A stretch of 64,000 nt of DNA from Apostichopus japonicus (taxonomy: Eukaryota > Echinodermata > Holothuroidea > Aspidochirotida > Stichopodidae), in NCBI RefSeq assembly GCF_037975245.1, contig NC_092568.1, forward strand, positions 42,087,631 through 42,151,630. The letters are read 5' to 3'. How positions within the stretch are numbered: the first letter of the stretch is position 1; every line of letters begins with the position of its first letter. This document shows positions 52,301 to 61,042 of this stretch, in pieces. The notes beneath the pieces are model-generated. The model was not told the origin of the DNA. It was given only the letters and a program-made list of their open reading frames with translations, and searched no databases. A program made the translations under genes and the position numbers.

Positions 52301-55300
52301 CACATCGATATGGGTTCACTGGGTTTCCATTTGGCCTGTTTCCTACAAGATTTCTGACCACAGGCGCATAGCCAAGGGAGGGGGGGAAGGCGAAGGGGGA
52401 GACAGCCCCCTCCTCGAGCAAATATTTTGTATTTTTTTTATGATATCGAAGTTTTATCGTAGCCGTTATAAGAGGTTTTAATATATGTACACTAATAAAT
52501 TAACTGTCTGAATTTTCAAAAATTCCCTGACCAACATTCTTCAACATACTTCCCTTTACTAGTACAATTTTGACCGGTCTGTTAGGGTTTGAAGGTTTTT
52601 TTTCTATATTGGTTGTCCACAGATGAAATTTTGTGCTACATTATGGGTTTGTTTTGAAGTGAATTTATTATTCAAATTCTGAACAAATAATGGGCTTAAA
52701 ACCTTGAAAAGTGGGGCTGACGGGTATTGTGGGCCGTTACGCAGAATTGCCTACAAAAGCAATGATCCACAGGAGATGCGATGAGGTCGAACATGATGTG
52801 TGACTGGTGACAATTTGGAAAAGGTTATGATTGGTAAAAAACTATTGGGAAAAACTTGGTTGTCAGGCAAAAGTGTACATATGGTTGGTCATTTTCAAGC
52901 CCAAGAAGTGCCATTTCAGGTGATCTGGGGGGCTATCAAAACCAGAAATTTTCTTGTACGTTGCGCGCCAACCAATGGTGGCGCTCCGCTTTGATAGTAA
53001 TACCTGCCCCCCCCCGGGTAAGAAAATCCTGGATCATTCCTGCACCCAAGCAAATGTCTCCCCCAATATTTGAAATAAATCGCTGCCCCTGTATGTGTTG
53101 AGAACTACAGTAGTCATGTTTAAAAACACTTAATATGTTAGCTAAAGTGTGTTCGAGACCCAATGGAATGGATTTACAACTCTAAGAGCTTTGAGGGAGT
53201 TACCATATTTTAGTACTATCTGTACAGCAGATAGTATCATCATATTTTAAAATGGAGAGCAAATATAATGAAGTAATATTAGTACTAGACACAAAAATGC
53301 TTAGAGTGGTTATATTAACATTTGGGTTACTGCATAGCAATATTTCAAGTTAACATGCAAAATGGTAAATGGTCCATTAAACCTGTTGGAGATCCACTAA
53401 AGATGAAATTTACATCTTGCTCATTGAGCATAAGAAATGTTACCATTCTTTGTTCAAGTATTATAATCAATTTTGTAATTGGCCCAGATATGTGAGGCCA
53501 CGTATTTTTGACTAGTACTACTGTACAGTATAGGCCAATACAGATTGTATATAAAAGCTTGTAAGTTATACACTATGCTATGTTCAACCATGATGTATCT
53601 ATATACTGTACAGTAGGTCAAAAAGCAGCCGTTTGCGTTTTGTCTCCATTTTCCCACACTCTTGACATGTCCATCGAGTTTTTACATGTATTCATCACAC
53701 AACAGCAAACTATGATATTAGTCAAGTTTTTTCCCTGTCAAGAGCATTAATTAGCGAGTAATTAAGGAATTCTGCAGAAAGGTAATGAGTAAAGTATCTT
53801 CCGACAAATTCCTAATTAAAATTAATCGCCTTCAGTCCTCAAATCCACTAGTTTGAATTCAACCATTCAGTGAATAGCTAACATATTCATTTATGAGCCG
53901 TTGCTCAAAATAGATCATTTGAAAATGGTAAAACTGCCGTTCATTTATCGCCACTTCTTCCCTTTCAAGGTTATTAGTCTGGAATGTTAGCCTGTGTGTT
54001 ACGTTATCAATTCGCCAAGCCTACGTACCAAAGGAAATCAGTGTGGAAAAGTCACTTGCACAGCTCAAGTTTCCCGCGATCTACAGTGAGAGCCTATTAA
54101 AATGTCATTCATAGAAATTACATTATCATATCCTGGGCAATGTTTATTGCAATCTTAACAGAAAACATCTTCAATAAAAAAACGTTCAAAGTTGTAAATT
54201 TTTCGACTTTTATTCCACCATTGAAGTTAGATTTGAATAGATAAGCTGGTTGTGTACATGTATGTCATTATGGCATCGTGGGGTCAATTAGGTTGAGAAA
54301 TATAGTATAGAGTATAGAAAAGGGGGCTGCTTTTAACCAACAAATTTAAGATTTGTACAACTGTAGATATACATACTGGGTTTTTATGCACCAGAGGGTC
54401 ATAAGAGGCTAAGAGTAAACAAGATAATTATTCACTTTTCTTTAAATTATGGCAATCCCAATTTACAGTGTCCATGCTGCATGATAACAATTAGGACTAA
54501 TCTATAAACTAGTAAAACTACATGATAAAGTATCTGAACATTGTGTTCTGATATCATTTTGCCTTGCCTTGTGTCCTTGTTTCTTTCTGGCCAAAGGCAT
54601 TAACTACACAATCTATAAACTTAATATGTAAGGATTTGAAACAGTGATATTAAAAACTATCTGCAGTGTTGGTGTTTTCATCAATCTTGAGATGAATTAA
54701 AATTTCTCAGCTTTCTCATTCTTCTCAGCATTTAACACTGTAGATAGTGAGGACATTTCTTTTATTGTAGACATACTAGAGTGGATCACATAGAAATAGC
54801 AAAATCACCCAAGCTAAAAGCAATCTGATCCTTTAAGTTGAATACCCACCCACCAAGGTGTCTGTGTAGGTGTTTACAAATGTCTGTACATGATAGATTC
54901 AAAAAGGAAAAAGTGGGTGGAAAGTGGGTTAATTGGGGCATGGTTCTTAACGACATCATTTTGTTGTTGGTTTATAAGAAGATGAAACTGATTGTTTGGA
55001 TAGGAAACTTGCAAGCAAGGAATGAAATAAATTATATTTAAGTCTCATAGAAAGTTTTAAACCAAACACAAATTATGCAGTCGTATATATATTGCAATGA
55101 CTAGTCCTTTATTATCCTTGTATAGCAAAGAATTGTCACGCAATCTCTACCAATTTGCTACGTGGCACGAGTTCATAATTACACAGATGAATACTCATAA
55201 CACCAGATATATACATTTAAGTAAGAATACACATTATATTGGATTTATCTTGATTGCTCGATAAGGAGAAAACCAAGATAAAGGTATGCAGTTATCTATC

Positions 55301-58300
55301 CACAATCGTCATTAATGAGAGCTCATTTATCATGATGGTATCAATGTCACTAAATCATTAGATAAAACCCACAAGCAATGTAAAGTCTATGACTGTTTTA
55401 CTAGTCTGTTAAAATAATTGCACTGAGAACCTCAACAGCTATTTATATCCACCAGACTGCTGATAAGATGATGCCTCAAAGTTCAATTCCTATCACTCCA
55501 AAATCTGAGACTAATAGCACCTTTGAATAGATTCAAGTAGTGTGAATATGTGAATGTAGCAATAACCGAGAGACCAGTATTGTCTTTCTAAAGTGTCTTG
55601 CATTTTTAAATTAAAACGTTTTTAATTAGTAAGTGTAATGGTCACTACTTGCTTTCAATGTGGGAATCTGGAAGATGGGCCCTATTCTTCTAGTCTTACG
55701 TATGTACTGTATGGATTTACTGTAATGTCATCAAGACTTGTACAATTTTAAAGCAACTTATACAGCAATACCCTGATGTACACTTCGATGTCAGTTAACA
55801 AGAATAACGACTGCAACTACAGTACACTAAACTTCAAAAAGAAAAAGAAAAACAATCATAAATCCAAATAGCACTACATGAGATGATATTCAGCAGGCAG
55901 TAGCAGCCTACTATGGGCTTGTGTGCATTATGTATGCAAAATGGTACTTTTTATCTGTTGTATTTGTCATGAACAGTATTCATGAAGTGCAAACGAGAAC
56001 TCCTGCTGGCTTTTAGTAGTACTACAGTAGACGTTACAACTTAGAAGAGGCTATGAACTTACAACGACACAAGATTATATATTGCACATGAAGAATAATA
56101 TCATGCTGTTTACTTCATAAAACTATACTGTCAGTCAGTGTTTCATATTTATTGGGAATGATGTCAGCTACATTTCCATGTTTAAAATTTGCATATTAGC
56201 TTGATGAAGTGACATTATAAATTTGGTCAAAGTAAGAACAAACAACCGAATTCTCTCTCCTATCATTAAAAATTTCACTAGCTCTCCAATATTTACCGAT
56301 GAAATTGGATCAATTTCGATGATTAAGTGTGGATACATTTGACTGTAAACTGGCTAATTGTTTGGATGTTTTATATGTTTTTCAAAACTTCGTCTGACCT
56401 CTGGATTTTATTCCGGAAGGAGTCAAGTCATGGGGAACATGGTAGCATTGTTCTGACTTTGACTGAATATGTTAAGCACTATAAAGGAATCTAGTAAGAT
56501 CCCAAAACTTTTTTCTTGGACATCAGATGCATTTTAACCAAATGTTGCATATCTATTATCTTTCACATTTCTTCTATACACTTCAGCAGGAAATTTCACA
56601 GTAGGGAAGTTAGAATCCAAAAAGAGTATCAGTGAAGGTCACCTTTAAAGCAAGCAATCCAGAACAAATAACAACATAGCTGAATTGTTGGCCTTTTCAA
56701 ATTTTCTGACAATGAACTTATTGGCATTACGACCCACGAGGTAACTTCTAAACACTGAGACCTTGTTTAAAAGGGTAAATATTTACAGCTTAGCCATCTC
56801 TTTTTGCCAATAAGTTATATAGGGTATGACAGGTTTTCCTACACAAGTGTAGGAAACATCCAATATCTTCTCCTTAGTTGTACAAACCTTGAATCGAAGA
56901 TTGGCCTAGGTCTAGTTATAGGCCTAGATTGTTAATAGCAATCATCATGTACCAAATCCTGTTACTAAGTTAGGCGAGGGGCTTATGACTCGTCCAACAA
57001 AAAAATCAAAATTTGGCCTAATTTTAAAGGCATTGAAGCCTTGCCCCAAACCGTGTGCCGCCTCTAAAAAAAAGTTAACTTTCCGTTGCTTGCAAGTGAA
57101 GTTTTTTCTTGTTGCTACAAAATGCAGACAGTAATGAAACGTGATACCTTGTTATCTTTTATCTGGACCTGAGATACATGTCCATCGCTGTTATGTACAC
57201 TATGTTGTGGGTATTGACCGTAGCTGTGTGTATTGACTGTACACTAGTGTCTATTTACCGATGGTAGCAAGCTGTGTGTATTTTCTGGGATCCATGGTGG
57301 TGTCTTACACTTGTTACACCCCATTCAAAGCTTGGTCAGATTACCATAGCATCAGACGTTTCTTTGTGCGCGTAACCTTCACTCCTTTTAACAGTTACAC
57401 TATAAACATTTACCCTAGTCTTTCAAATTGTTCTCTGGCAACACCAAATTATCTACATCTTCGCTCACAAATATACATATGAAATTGTCTTTTTTTTTAA
57501 GGAATAAATGTCTGAAGGAAATTCATATTTGTTCTGATTTTTCGTTGTATATAGCCTACACCGAATCTTTATGCCCGACCATGTTGATAGTCTACGGTGT
57601 GTCTCCATACCTCGTAATACTAGTAGCATGGTGGGCTCATAATTGACGCACTTAAGGATTTGATCAACGATCTCTATCAAGAAAAAGTCCAAATTGCTCA
57701 AGTGAATGTGTTTTTCATATGTGTAGTTCCTCAGAAATGTTATGATCTCAAAATATTTAAGGTTCTGTGCTTACGCACCGTACAATTGAGCAGAATTTGA
57801 CCACAAAATGTCTGGCGTGACAAGTTCTTTCATACCCCTTAATTGACACATTCGTCGATAAGCTAACTGTAGTGTAAGCCTTAGTAATTAACATCCATTG
57901 ACTTTAGGCCTAGATGCTGTTTGCTATGCTTAAAGCCTCTAAGCTCAGACAGGTCAGATCCCAGAGAGTAGTGTTATCATATTGAGGTAATGTTGGTTAT
58001 TTTTAGGGTGTAAGATTTCCAAATGCCAAAAAAACATGGAAAACTTGGGGGAGGGTGTTAAAAGCTTAAAAAATACCACAATTTTGTCAGCAAATAGCTG
58101 AAATGGATTCAAACTCATGAAATATGTAATTCTGCTTGACTGCAAAAACTTTAGGAGGCCTGCTGTATCGTTGCTAGTAATAATTGAAGGAGCGTCAATT
58201 ACGGGGTTGCGTCAATTATGAAGCCTTTACTACTAATACTAGTCAGTATTGCGAAGTTCGGAATACTGCAAAGTTTGGACACCCCTAAGAAATACACAAT

Positions 58301-58817
58301 TTCACCATGACAACCTACAGCAAGAGCCAATTTCACAAAAATTTATGAAGCTACAGTTATTTTCTCTCAAAAATGACCCCACCAAATCAAGCATATTTTC
58401 AGGTGATTTATACCATAAGATATAGTTTTGGGGTGTTTTAAGGCTTAGGTGTCCAAACTTCACAGTGTCCATGCTAGTACTAGGCCTAGGCCTACTAGTG
58501 ATATTTAATACCTTCGCGGACTTGTATCTGTCCGGTGGTTAATCGCAGCCGAATGAAGAATGAAGAATAGACTACTTGGAAAAGGTAGATATAATTCTGT
58601 TGATAAGAGGGTCATAACAAAAGGAGCAGTGAACTTAAGGGTGAAAGGCCTATGCCTATCCTAAAAATAAAATATTTTGAATCCACCTTACCTTGTCCTT
58701 ATGCACAACTCCCAAATCCCCGGCTTTCATTATTTCACGAATAATACTGCCAGCTCGATTTGAGATGGCCACAGAAGCAGAAACAAGACGCACAACTAAA
58801 GATGGATTAGTTGCCAT
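22185..58817 (-). CDS. bpnt1: 3'(2'),5'-bisphosphate nucleotidase 1, seven exons, 307 aa
   Basis: Seven minus-strand exons (58692-58817, 39859-39960, 31369-31467, 30615-30663, 27164-27453, 24024-24129, 22185-22336) join with consistent phases into 307 residues; the human enzyme has 308. BPNT1 is a cytosolic Mg-dependent phosphatase that converts 3'-phosphoadenosine 5'-phosphate to AMP, relieving inhibition of sulfotransferases. The family is lithium-sensitive. Seen here: the IGEE metal motif at residues 73-76, the signature [11 protein letters not shown] at 113-123 (Asp115, Asp118), TTTRSH and [10 protein letters not shown] in exon 5, and [16 protein letters not shown] at 243-258 with metal ligand Asp245. 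The C-terminus is similar to vertebrate BPNT1 ([24 protein letters not shown]). All family catalytic residues I can identify are present, so the gene looks functional. The gene spans 36.6 kb because of repeat-filled introns; intron 1 alone is 18.7 kb. The next gene starts head to head with it. Confidence 0.95.
22362..23662. repeat. 120-bp tandem array in bpnt1 intron 6, about 11 units
   Basis: Unit includes CTACTGTTATGACTCATGAA, AGAGGTATGCTCACAGTCAT, and GATAACAGTATCCTCATAAC. The array begins only about 25 bp from the exon 7 acceptor. Units near the right end are shortened. Confidence 0.9.
24024..24129 (-). CDS. bpnt1: bpnt1 exon 6
   Basis: 106 nt encoding [20 protein letters not shown] through LLNSMG plus one base of Gly258. 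It contains the second family signature, KWDTCAP. Acceptor TTGTAG, donor GTAAGA. Confidence 0.95.
24130..24815. other. Proximal part of bpnt1 intron 5
   Basis: AT-rich with a G-rich run near 24318-24360. No gene or repeat array seen. Confidence 0.4.
25116..26881 (-). mobile_element. Kolobok-like DNA transposon remnant with THAP domain
   Basis: Starts AGAAGAACGATAGTGA and ends TCACTATCGTTCATCT, inverted repeats with 15 of 16 matches, flanked on both sides by TTAA (25112-25115, 26882-26885). It interrupts a minisatellite at a TTAA present in the repeat unit, so the empty site can be inferred. The minus strand encodes a THAP domain but no transposase core. TTAA duplication plus THAP is the combination known for Kolobok elements; piggyBac shares the TTAA but usually lacks THAP. 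Confidence 0.75.
26284..26556 (-). pseudogene. THAP zinc-finger exon of the Kolobok-like element
   Basis: From CAAAATCC after a possible AG acceptor, the minus strand reads [20 protein letters not shown], then [20 protein letters not shown], and [12 protein letters not shown] before a TGA at 26286-26284. Cys-x4-Cys, the Trp, and Cys-x2-His match the THAP zinc finger, a DNA-binding domain of transposases and host proteins. No ATG opens it, the AVPTIF box is not evident, and the rest of the transposase is missing, so it is a remnant or one exon of a larger gene. Confidence 0.65.
27164..27453 (-). CDS. bpnt1: bpnt1 exon 5
   Basis: 290 nt encoding [19 protein letters not shown] through [10 protein letters not shown]. 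It matches human BPNT1 over its full length. Acceptor TGGCAG, donor GTACGA. The donor end lies next to an 83-bp tandem array that resembles it. Confidence 0.95.
27454..27790. other. Proximal part of bpnt1 intron 4
   Basis: No gene or repeat recognised before the 130-bp array begins. Confidence 0.4.
27797..29625. repeat. 130-bp tandem array in bpnt1 intron 4, about 14 units
   Basis: AAAAGGCTCCTTGAGGCTGA recurs at 130-bp steps (28041, 28171, 28301, 28431) with some 120-123-bp units. Each unit also contains the sub-repeat GGGCAGTTACTACACTGG one to three times. Small open frames here are repeat artefacts. Confidence 0.9.
29626..30614. other. Distal part of bpnt1 intron 4
   Basis: AT-rich intron without recognised features. 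Confidence 0.4.
30615..30663 (-). CDS. bpnt1: bpnt1 exon 4
   Basis: A 49-nt exon encoding [16 protein letters not shown] plus one base of Gly126. It holds the inositol-monophosphatase-family signature with two metal-binding aspartates. Donor GTAAAT. Confidence 0.93.
30664..31368. other. bpnt1 intron 3
   Basis: 705 bp between exons 4 and 3, AT-rich; no gene or clear repeat. Confidence 0.5.
31369..31467 (-). CDS. bpnt1: bpnt1 exon 3
   Basis: 33 codons, phase 0 at both ends ([20 protein letters not shown] ...). This is the variable acidic loop that follows GEED in BPNT1. Acceptor ACTCAG, donor GTAACT. Confidence 0.9.
31468..32622. other. bpnt1 intron 2, first part
   Basis: AT-rich with a CA run near 31870 and a C run near 32125-32140. 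No gene seen. Confidence 0.4.
32631..32996. mobile_element. hAT-like MITE in bpnt1 intron 2
   Basis: Left end CCGAGGTGGGCAACC and right end GGTTGCCCACCCCTG form inverted repeats of the common hAT type (CAGGGGTGGGCAA). Flanks GTTTACAA (32623-32630) and GTCTACAA (32997-33004) are an 8-bp duplication with one difference. Non-coding. Confidence 0.8.
33040..34140. repeat. 76-bp tandem array in bpnt1 intron 2, about 14 units
   Basis: ATTCCTACATTTGTGTTGCT, then ATGGACACCT and CTATTACTAGTCAGTAT recur in order at about 70-82-bp steps. Confidence 0.9.
34141..34980. other. bpnt1 intron 2, middle part
   Basis: No recognised feature; one C/A-rich run near 34808-34830. Confidence 0.4.
34985..35660. repeat. 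Degenerate short tandem repeat rich in CAGTAACC and CTACAGTAGGATG
   Basis: About 680 bp of interleaved GCAGTAACCCTGCAGTAACC and ACCTACAGTAGGATGCAG motifs with no fixed period that I can define. A related two-copy block with AATAGCTACCACAGTAGTGC follows at 35850-36000. Confidence 0.75.
36010..37200. other. bpnt1 intron 2, later part
   Basis: No gene or clear repeat recognised. Short open frames have no motif. Confidence 0.4.
37390..38516. mobile_element. hAT-like element with AATCGATTAC ends
   Basis: Starts CAGGCTTGGGGTAATCGAT and ends ATCGCCCCAAGCCTG, with an exact 8-bp duplication CTTAGAAC (37382-37389 and 38517-38524). Removing it rejoins the surrounding repeat. Both subterminal regions are dense in GTAATCGTAATCGATTAC-like motifs. 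No transposase frame. An inner foldback lies at 37974-38148. Confidence 0.85.
37974..38148. repeat. Foldback sequence inside the 37390-38516 element
   Basis: GGGTTAATCAACAGTCTAGC (37974) to TTAATGCA is repeated inverted at 38103-38148 (TGCATTAATCCTGTGAGTAA ... GTTGATTAACCC). The arms are about 45 bp with a GC-rich loop containing GCTCCGCTACGCTCCGCC. A partial third arm is at about 37843-37875. Confidence 0.8.
39146..39858. other. bpnt1 intron 2, exon-proximal part
   Basis: AT-rich; no recognised feature. Confidence 0.4.
39859..39960 (-). CDS. bpnt1: bpnt1 exon 2
   Basis: 34 codons, phase 0 at both ends. It contains [11 protein letters not shown] and ends [10 protein letters not shown], the first metal-binding motif. 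Acceptor CATTAG, donor GTTAGT. Confidence 0.92.
41643..41980. repeat. Two-copy tandem duplication, about 168 bp
   Basis: GAGTGTAGTCAG, TATGTTCTAAGTAC, TAGGTGTGACTGGCTAGAAC and CAGAACAGCTGTCA occur in the same order twice. The second copy has small insertions. Confidence 0.75.
45898..46010. repeat. Dispersed repeat fragment shared with 52900-53000
   Basis: GAAGTGCCATTTCCAGTGAT and GGTGGCGCTCCGCTTAGATA match AAGTGCCATTTCAGGTGATC and GGTGGCGCTCCGCTTTGATA in the hAT-like element at 51995-53091. Probably a decayed piece of the same or a nested family. Confidence 0.55.
46081..46690. repeat. Degenerate GTA/AGT trinucleotide tract
   Basis: About 600 bp dominated by AGT or GTA steps with substitutions. 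Long open frames on both strands (Val/Ser/Tyr/Thr-rich) are artefacts of the triplet composition. Confidence 0.85.
49318..49350. repeat. CAT then CAG microsatellite
   Basis: ATC/CAT triplets pass directly into CAG triplets within bpnt1 intron 1. Confidence 0.8.
50070..50322 (+). mobile_element. tRNA-derived SINE
   Basis: GGTGCTGTGGCTGAGTGGAT starts a tRNA-like head with a good polymerase III A box (TGGCTGAGTGG, 50077-50087). A degenerate B box GGTTCAGAGTT is at about 50132-50142. A non-tRNA tail ends in an AT-rich triplet run. The head does not fold as a working tRNA by eye, so this is a SINE and not a tRNA gene. Confidence 0.65.
51995..53091. mobile_element. hAT-like element in bpnt1 intron 1
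   Basis: Left end CATGGGCAGCGATC and right end ATCGCTGCCCCTG are inverted repeats. Flanks TATGTGCT (51987-51994) and TATGTGTT (53092-53099) match at seven of eight bases. The interior contains a fragment starting CAGGCGCATAGCCAAGGGAG (about 52361), probably a nested, truncated hAT-type end. No transposase. Confidence 0.7.
53619..54340. mobile_element. Second copy of the TTAA MITE family, reverse orientation
   Basis: AAGCAGCCGTTTGCG at the left and GGGGGCTGCTTTTAACC at the right resemble the ends of the 6980-7778 element. The interior matches it inverted (ACAACAGCAAACTATGATAT, GTAAATTTTTCGACTTT, GGTTGAGAAATATAG). One flank retains TTAA, the other has decayed. Confidence 0.65.
58692..58817 (-). 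CDS. bpnt1: bpnt1 exon 1
   Basis: Codes residues 1-42 ([20 protein letters not shown] ... [10 protein letters not shown]), matching the BPNT1 N-terminal helix and GDLGIVEK region. Donor GTAAGG at 58691-58686 on the minus strand, phase 0. Confidence 0.9.
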
Positions 58818-60280
58818 TATAGAAATTTCCTCAACCTCTCAAACTGTTCTGAAAAAAAATCACAGATCAGGAAGAAAGACCAGGCTTAAACTTCAAGCTG
58901 TTCAGAGTTAGACTAGCTAGGACCAGTACCACATGCACGACAGAATGACTGTGAGGGAATGTCGTGTGCATGTGCATGTTTAGTATTATACGATAGAGTG
59001 CAGCGCCTACGTAAGTTGAACAGCTGACCTGGCGGGGAAGGAAAATGACCTTTGACTGTTACTATGGAAATAAAGTAAGTAGCGTTTGCGTCATTCATCA
59101 ATTACGAGCCTGCTTATACGGGAAATTCCCACGTTATAGCCAGCTCCATTTTTCGGAGTGAGAATATCATGTAATCAGCCACAGTACCTGATGTGGTCTC
59201 TAGGAACTCATTGTTCCCATCTTATGATACCAGTTGATGAGAATAGTACACATTGAAGTGTGTTCGACAAACCGCAATTATGAAACTTATGAAACAGCAA
59301 ATCATGCACCACTAGTTCATGTAGTTGTAGTTTGGCAACGTAGAGATCAATTCGCTTGACAACATTTGTTTACAAAATGGCCGCGTTGGTTGCTCTGCTC
59401 AAGTGTAGTAACTAACATTGACCATTAGAATGTCTATGACTGTGAGTAATGCCATGAAAGTGACGATTGCAATTCACACGTAAGCTGATCATTTGCTGTT
59501 AGCCTAAAAGTATTTTTGATACAATTTTCTGTACAATAGAATGTCACGAAGTAATTAAATTATTATATAATCTAGGCCTGCCTTGTCGGAAACATAACGT
59601 TAGCCGTTCGTCTATTCTACCAACCTCCCTGCAGTGGCCATATGGGTTTCATACTAGACTACCAACGTTAGTCTAGCCTTGGCTTGAATCTAACGTTATT
59701 TGTGCGAACTTGAAGGAAAATGCCGTTAAGTGTGGATCAAGATAAAATAATGTGAGAAAACTCCAACATTGAATCAAGTAAGTATTATTTTATTGAGGGT
59801 TCAAAATTGACCAAAGCAAACAGATGGTAAGACTAAGAGTAAGACATGCCATGGTGGGTAGAGTTATGGCACTTGAGACTCTGAACTGGCAATGTTAAAT
59901 AAATTTCTGTAATTTCTACACATAGGCCTAGGTTATGTCTTTGTGAAATGTTACCAACATGCATATCTACATTTTTCATATTTTGATGAAACTCTGGGGA
60001 CTTTTTATAGCAGTATCTTTACAACAAATGTTTCAATATCGGGACTTACTGTGACGCACTCAACATAAAAAAGAGCAGAATACGTCCAGAAATCACATAC
60101 ATGATCTTAAATGAGTGAATATATTTCCCCCCTTTTTTTATTGCAAATATAAATAGTACAATAATAAAGTTCAAGGGAAAAGTATTTGGGGATATTTCTT
60201 CCATTCTTTACTTTGGACACAAACAAATAACAGTAGCAGATAAAAGCTACATATATGCAAACACAAAAGCAGTTATTATT
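58818..60280. promoter_or_regulatory. Divergent intergenic region between bpnt1 and the ARM-TIR gene
   Basis: The two genes are head to head with about 2.2 kb between start codons. The stretch should contain both promoters. I see no convincing TATA box. A short ATG frame near 59379 (MAALVALLKCSN) ends after 12 codons and is not called a gene. Confidence 0.5.
59600..59777 (+). other. Possible 5' untranslated exon of the ARM-TIR gene
   Basis: A near-perfect donor (CAA followed by GTAAGT at 59778) sits about 1.2 kb upstream of a good pyrimidine-rich acceptor ending at 60990, just before the ARM-TIR start codon. A non-coding first exon is plausible. The left edge is a guess and there is no transcript evidence. 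Confidence 0.25.
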
Positions 60281-60284
60281 TACC

Positions 60285-60515
60285 TGTATTTACCTGTATC
60301 CTCCACCTCAAATGACGGAGCAGGGAGCCAGTATGGCTCATATGAGCTCCCAAACTGTTTCTCAAAAATTGGTCGATATGTGCCTTGAACTGATTGATGG
60401 ATTTTGATAACACAGCTCTTTCTGGAAGAATATTCCACATATCGATAACTCTTTGTGAGAAGAAGTTCTTTCTTTATGATACCTGATGATTTGGATATCA
60501 TCGTTTGTCTTCGGT
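60285..60515 (-). mobile_element. LINE ORF2 C-terminal fragment
   Basis: On the minus strand one frame reads RKNFFSQRVIDMWNILPERA, then LSKSINQFKAHIDQFLR. This is the conserved tail found after the reverse transcriptase in CR1/Jockey-type LINEs. Stop codons lie just upstream in the same frame, and no reverse-transcriptase core is present. It is a dead fragment. Confidence 0.6.
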
Positions 60516-60689
60516 TTTGTGAAAAAACACATTTGGTAGCTTGCTAGCTCACTTCAAGTTGGCTTTCTTTCCATTGCTATGTTAAAATCTATGGTGAAAT
60601 TTGCAAAAGTGTGTACACAGTAGATAATACATCTTTATAGGTCCCTTGACCAGTAAACTCAGAGAATCATCCATTTTACAATTAAATTA

Positions 60690-60900
60690 AAATAATAATA
60701 ATAAATGAGACTTATATAGCGCCAAATCAGTAAACAAAAGTCACTGCTCAAGGCGCTTTACAAAGAAAGTAAATTAATTTACAAAAGAACTAGTGAAAAA
60801 ATGGGCCTTGAGTTGACTTTTGAAAGTAGAAAGTTTATAGCATGGTCGAATGTGATCTGGTAAATAAGGATGCAAGCATTGCCAAAGCAGGTTGTGATTT
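60690..60900. repeat. Interspersed repeat fragment with AAT microsatellite
   Basis: An AAT run is followed by ACTTATATAGCGCC and then CAAGGCGCTTTACA, a layout shared with many dispersed repeats of marine invertebrates. A partly similar piece (AAT run, then ACTTATAATGCGC) is at 9787-9860. Family unknown. Confidence 0.45.
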
Positions 60901-60984
60901 GTTACTTCTTTTATACAGTTTTAACAAAATGGTGTGATAGAGATTACTGAACATGTTTCGATTTATTCTTTCCTTTGTAGCCTT

Positions 60985-61042
60985 TTTCAGTAATGACAAG
61001 GTAGGAACATCATAGGAACTAACTGTGAAATAAGACAGTAAC
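60985..61042 (+). promoter_or_regulatory. Candidate 5' UTR acceptor and leader of the ARM-TIR gene
   Basis: CCTTTTTCAG ending at 60990 is a good 3' splice site; the 52 nt after it lead to the ATG and contain an in-frame stop (61031-61033). This fixes the ATG as the first possible start in its exon. Confidence 0.4.

Larger units (their letters stand above)
39961..58691. other. bpnt1 intron 1, 18.7 kb
   Basis: The largest intron. It holds a two-copy duplication (41643-41980), a trinucleotide tract (46081-46690), a CAT/CAG microsatellite (49318-49350), a SINE (50070), a hAT-like element (51995) and a TTAA MITE copy (53619). Outside these I see no nested gene; open frames are short and lack motifs. 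Confidence 0.6.

Noticed and set aside
59379-59420. Short ATG frame MAALVALLKCSN as a gene start
   Set aside because: It ends after 12 codons and I found no exon in phase to continue it.
60280-60501. 73-codon minus-strand frame as a gene
   Set aside because: A different minus-strand frame here matches the C-terminal tail of LINE ORF2; this frame is a shadow.
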